From a virus: a stretch of 63,301 nt of DNA. Each line of letters begins with the position of its first letter. The first letter of the stretch is position 1. The stretch spans positions 1 to 63,301 of IMG/VR virus record IMGVR_UViG_3300035698_016184, one strand, 5' to 3'. The notes beneath the pieces are model-generated. The model saw only the letters and a program-made list of their open reading frames with translations. It did not search any database and was not told the origin of the DNA. Below are positions 60,890-63,301 of this stretch, piece by piece. A program made the position numbers and the translations under genes.

Positions 60890-60982
60890 CCCGCTCGTAC
60901 TCGTTGGCAGTACAGCTTTTGCGACAGTGGACTTGGCCTCCCACATCGTTTAGCTCGCCTGGTTCGAATCCAGGGGGCGGGT
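60890..60982 (+). tRNA. tRNA-like element 2 (noncanonical, long middle region, anticodon TGG candidate)
   Basis: Acceptor CCCGCTC / GGGCGGG and T-arm CCTGG-TTCGAAT-CCAGG are canonical; a D-arm TACT/AGTA with GG in its loop is plausible. Between D- and T-arm lie ~44 bases that fold as one extended stem: AGCT/AGCT, GCGA/TCGT, GTGG/CCAC, topped by a loop containing CTTGGCC (TGG, Pro, in anticodon-loop context). No CCA is encoded. Length 93 bases. Confidence 0.45.
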
Positions 60983-61026
60983 CTTTCGTTAAACCAAAGT
61001 AAAAGATAACTTTATTCGTATATACG

Positions 61027-61034
61027 ACTATTTA
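61027..61034 (+). promoter_or_regulatory. Candidate late-promoter octamer ACTATTTA
   Basis: ACTATTTA lies 5 bases before the ATG at 61040, after the tRNA-like region. As at 53866, the mRNA would begin at or very near the start codon. The rest of the 330-base gap 60710-61039 holds the two tRNA-like elements; in 60710-60809 I see no further gene. Confidence 0.48.
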
Positions 61035-61039
61035 TTGAC

Positions 61040-61252
61040 ATGAAGCTTACAGAGGTATTGTCGATCATAACAGAAGAGTCTGCTGACTTAAACGCACGTC
61101 GAAAAATCTTTCTTGATAGATATAAGAAGTTGATGAAACCGAAAAGTCGACAGACAAAGTTTGACTTTGCTGAAAAGCTGTTAGACGAAATGCTTACCAA
61201 GGATGAAATGAGATTTTTCATCATGCACCTCCAAAAGAAGAATAAACAATAA
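61040..61252 (+). CDS. Small protein with capsid-targeting-like N-terminus, 70 aa
   Basis: N-terminus MKLTEVLSIITEESADLNAR contains I-T-E at residues 10-12, similar to T4 IP leaders. The rest is basic and helical (IFLDRYKKLMKPKSRQTK). It starts just after a late-promoter-like octamer. No family is recognised. Confidence 0.6.
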   Translation: MKLTEVLSIITEESADLNARRKIFLDRYKKLMKPKSRQTKFDFAEKLLDEMLTKDEMRFFIMHLQKKNKQ

Positions 61253-61264
61253 AAAGGATTTTTT

Positions 61265-62131
61265 ATGAGTGACTCACGCCAAAGTGAAAACGATCAAACG
61301 TTTGGAGCCCCTCAGGCTCCCGTAGAAGCTGCGCCAGCTCCAAACCCTAACGTTGCCCCAGCCGAGTATCAAGTACCTGCAGAGGTGGTCCCCCTGCCTT
61401 CTCAGGGCCTTCTATACCCCCAGGGACACCCCCTATGTAACGAGAAGACGCTTGACATCAAGTGTATGACGGCGAAAGAAGAAGATATATTAATGTCTCA
61501 TGCTTTGATCAAGAATGGTACAGCCATCACGAAGCTTCTAGAATCCTGCATCTTGAATAAGTCAGTAAGCGCTAAAGACCTTCTTACGGGAGACAGGGAT
61601 GCACTGCTGGTGGCAATCAGGTTATCAGGATACGGCGCCAACTATAAAGCTAACATTACTTGTCCGGCCTGCGATGAATCGTTTGAAAACGAATTTGACC
61701 TCAATAGACTTCCGATCAAGCCTCTAGGAGCTGTTCCGGCCCAACCGAACACAAACCTCTTCACCTTCCAGCTACCTAAGACAGGGATGTCGGTCCATTT
61801 TCGATTGCTCACCGGCGCCATCGCCGATGAGATGGAGAAAGAAAAGAAAGCCAAGAAGAAAGCGAAGCTTCTCAACCGCACAGGGAGCGTCGTAACAACC
61901 CGGCTAACTTATGCTATTGTCGCTTTAGATGGAGACCGAGACGAAGGTAAGATTTCGAGGTTTGTCCGCCAAATGCCCGCCGCCGACTCACAAGCTTTAC
62001 GTGCTTATATCGATAAAATCGATCCAGGCGTTGAAATGAAACAAGAAGTTACCTGTCCGCACTGCGACACTGAAAGTGAGGTAACTGTCCCTCTGGGACT
62101 TACGTTTTTTTGGCCTAACGGGGCAGTCTAG
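61265..62131 (+). CDS. T4 baseplate-hub/tail-chaperone family protein (gp26/gp51-like)
   Basis: A Pro/Ala-rich N-terminus (residues 1-50) is followed by a domain with VPLPSQGLLYPQGHPL and KEEDILMSHALIKNGTAITK, hallmarks of the T4 baseplate (gp26) family. Two CxxC pairs, ITCPACDESF and VTCPHCDTES, suggest a zinc ribbon split by a helical insertion. It lies upstream of the probable tape-measure gene, where tail assembly chaperones sit. Near its end is the run ACG-TTT-TTT-TGG; a +1 shift there would enter the downstream frame. Confidence 0.75.
   Translation: MSDSRQSENDQTFGAPQAPVEAAPAPNPNVAPAEYQVPAEVVPLPSQGLLYPQGHPLCNEKTLDIKCMTAKEEDILMSHALIKNGTAITKLLESCILNKSVSAKDLLTGDRDALLVAIRLSGYGANYKANITCPACDESFENEFDLNRLPIKPLGAVPAQPNTNLFTFQLPKTGMSVHFRLLTGAIADEMEKEKKAKKKAKLLNRTGSVVTTRLTYAIVALDGDRDEGKISRFVRQMPAADSQALRAYIDKIDPGVEMKQEVTCPHCDTESEVTVPLGLTFFWPNGAV
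62105..62111 (+). other. T7 homopolymer: candidate programmed frameshift site
   Basis: Seven T residues, read ACG-TTT-TTT-TGG in the upstream frame, lie 20 bases before that gene's stop. Shifting +1 (or -2) continues as GLTGQSRENVFLEEIFALM into the downstream frame, which lacks a well-placed start. Details are in the findings. Confidence 0.5.
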
Positions 62132-62165
62132 AGAGAACGTCTTTCTTGAGGAAATCTTTGCTTTA

Positions 62166-62429
62166 ATGTATGCTTTCGGGGAAACCTGGGATTCAGCACA
62201 TAAAATTGCAATACCTTATCGCAAATGGCTTATTATGCGATATAATAAACAAAAAGAAGCTGAAAATAAAGCTCAGAACGGTGAATCGCCTGGCTCAGAC
62301 ACTTCTAAGCCTATGAGTAAATCAGAGCGTATGAAGATGATCAGCCAGCATCAGCAAGCAGGAACTACAACAGTTAAAGATAGAGCTTCTCCTGGGGATT
62401 TTATGACGTCTCAAAGGAACAGTACTTGA
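62166..62429 (+). CDS. Second tail-chaperone-like frame, 87 aa (probably reached by frameshift)
   Basis: The frame encodes FALMYAFGETWDSAHKIAIP followed by YRKWLIMRYNKQKE, a pattern like the C-terminal extension of tail assembly chaperones (GT-type), and ends in a disordered tail. ATG 62166 is the first start, but the nearest GAGGA is 15 bases away. The coding pattern continues upstream through ENVFLEEI to the T7 run at 62105. The product is therefore probably made as a fusion to the 61265 protein, with or without internal initiation. Confidence 0.6.
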   Translation: MYAFGETWDSAHKIAIPYRKWLIMRYNKQKEAENKAQNGESPGSDTSKPMSKSERMKMISQHQQAGTTTVKDRASPGDFMTSQRNST

Positions 62430-62454
62430 CAACTTTCTTTTATTTAGTTACTAT
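62426..62454 (+). promoter_or_regulatory. sigma70-like promoter candidate before the 62501 gene
   Basis: TTGACA (62426-62431), a 17-base spacer and TACTAT (62449-62454). It overlaps the end of the preceding gene. The -10 region also reads ACTATTCA, a one-base variant of the late octamer, so recognition by either sigma factor is possible. Confidence 0.5.
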
Positions 62455-62500
62455 TCATTAAAGGTAGTTCTAAATAAAAGAAAGTTCGAGGATATGTATT

Positions 62501-62845
62501 ATGAAAGACTGTAGTTATCTAATAAAACGTCAACTGGAAAACGCAAAGAACTCGCAAAAGATTACAGAAGATACTATAAAGTTTACTAAGCGTCTCACTG
62601 AGGTAGTTGAGGCAAAGATACTTGAACCAGAGATGGAAGCTGAACTGTTTGAAGATGCTAAAGAGATGGTCCAAATGACTAAGGCTGCCCTCGACAAAGC
62701 TTTAGCGAACGAACGTGACGCAGAGGAAATAAACGCTAGAATAAAGAATACGAGAGAAGAATTTATAGAGACGGCAAAACAAATGCCCGGCGGATTAGAA
62801 CTGTTTGCAGCAGATCCGTTCCTTAAGGCGATTTTAGGTATTTAA
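62501..62845 (+). CDS. Helical/coiled-coil protein, 114 aa
   Basis: Predicted entirely helical with heptad patterns (ENAKNSQKITEDTIKFTKRL, EEINARIKNTREEFIETAKQ). No family is recognised. It lies between the chaperone-like pair and the probable tape-measure gene and has its own promoter candidate. A start ATG at 62501 is preceded by CGAGGATATG. Confidence 0.6.
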   Translation: MKDCSYLIKRQLENAKNSQKITEDTIKFTKRLTEVVEAKILEPEMEAELFEDAKEMVQMTKAALDKALANERDAEEINARIKNTREEFIETAKQMPGGLELFAADPFLKAILGI

Positions 62846-62863
62846 TGGAGCCTAGTATGATCA

Positions 62864-63301
62864 GTGGCTGACAACATCAAACCAGAAGATCTCCAAGACC
62901 TCACGTCTTCACTGAGCGCAATGGCGCAAAAATTAGCCGAAGTGTCAGACAGGATAGGCGGCACTACCTCAGAGATGGGCGCCTGGAACGATATCCTTGA
63001 AGAAGCAGCACGCACAATAGACGACCTGCCCAAGGGCATATCAAACGCCAACGATCTTTGGGCGGCGATGACCAAGGAAGCGAAGGTACTCGAAAAAGTC
63101 GAAAGCCAAATAAGCGACATCGCAAAGAACAGGCTACAAAAGACCTTCCAGTCTCAGGTTGACTTGTTGGAGTCACGAAATTCTTCATCAGAGGATTTCA
63201 AGAAACTCTTAGAGCTTCAGAGTAAAGCCGAACAAGGCATCAACGCTACGATTTCCGACCGCCTAAAGCTAGCTAGGCAGTCTTTATCTTCTGAGAAAGA
63301 A
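62864..63301 (+). CDS. Probable tape-measure/tail-core protein, 5' part (open at window end)
   Basis: GTG 62864 opens a frame that stays open for 146 codons to the window end. The sequence is helical with repeated charged heptads (KPEDLQDLTSSLSAMAQKLA, EKVESQISDIAKNRLQKTFQ), as in N-termini of tape-measure proteins. Position after the tube and chaperone-like genes supports this. GGAG (62847-62850) is 6 bases before an out-of-frame ATG (62857) that opens only MISG-stop, whose TGA overlaps GTG-GCT-GAC. The protein is truncated here by the window, not by mutation. Confidence 0.6.
   Translation, partial: MADNIKPEDLQDLTSSLSAMAQKLAEVSDRIGGTTSEMGAWNDILEEAARTIDDLPKGISNANDLWAAMTKEAKVLEKVESQISDIAKNRLQKTFQSQVDLLESRNSSSEDFKKLLELQSKAEQGINATISDRLKLARQSLSSEKE

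Overview
The window is a near-continuous stretch of a T4-type contractile-tailed phage genome (Caudoviricetes, myovirus morphology). All convincing genes lie on the + strand, are tightly packed and often overlap by 1-11 bases. Recognisable T4-type landmarks are a gp55-like late sigma factor, a gp5-like spike, gp25, gp6, RuvC-like resolvase, primase, gp47/gp46-like recombination nuclease, gp17 terminase, gp20 portal, gp21 protease, gp22 scaffold, gp23 capsid, a probable gp15, gp18 sheath, gp19 tube and a gp26/gp51-like baseplate or chaperone protein. Lipoproteins with MopE-type Cys/Asp motifs, a von Willebrand A-like domain and HExxH motifs point to a Gram-negative host. The MopE motif is common in Myxococcota and other former Deltaproteobacteria, but the host is an inference.

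Layout. 1-427: tandem decamers, then a duplicated ~135-bp unit ending in a sigma70-like promoter. 428-5251: an envelope-directed block with an M15 endolysin, two HExxH lipoproteins, a membrane-anchored lytic transglycosylase and a MopE/vWA lipoprotein. 5275-7071: small proteins and the late sigma factor. 7049-10518: spike, gp25 and gp6. 10518-28199: a large accessory virion cluster (DNRLRE, LamG-like, beta-propeller and FN3-like proteins) with two pairs of paralogues. 28201-33648: DNA metabolism (RuvC-like, primase, fused SbcD-SbcC). 33651-36079: small zinc-ribbon and membrane proteins. 36088-41905: terminase and portal. 42006-53759: prohead genes, interrupted between gp21 and gp22 by about 6 kb of small accessory genes, including a phage bS21 ribosomal protein. 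53879-60709: connector, sheath and tube, interspersed with a 2H phosphoesterase and a trypsin-like lipoprotein. 60710-61039: two odd tRNA-like elements. 61040-63301: baseplate/chaperone genes and the start of a probable tape-measure gene, open at the window end.

Most striking points. (1) Three inteins lie in the SbcCD fusion, terminase and portal genes; two carry LAGLIDADG domains and one an HNH domain. (2) The Mre11-like nuclease and Rad50-like ATPase are one polypeptide. (3) A T7 run near the end of the gp26/gp51-like gene could allow a +1 (or -2) frameshift that fuses it to the next reading frame. (4) A set of small head-region proteins carry short N-termini ending in L/I-x-E, resembling T4 capsid-targeting sequences, close to a gp21-type protease. 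(5) A repeated intergenic octamer, consensus [A/C/G]CTA[T/C]TTA, is a candidate late-promoter element for the gp55-like sigma factor. (6) A 2H phosphoesterase is a candidate anti-CBASS or RNA-repair enzyme.
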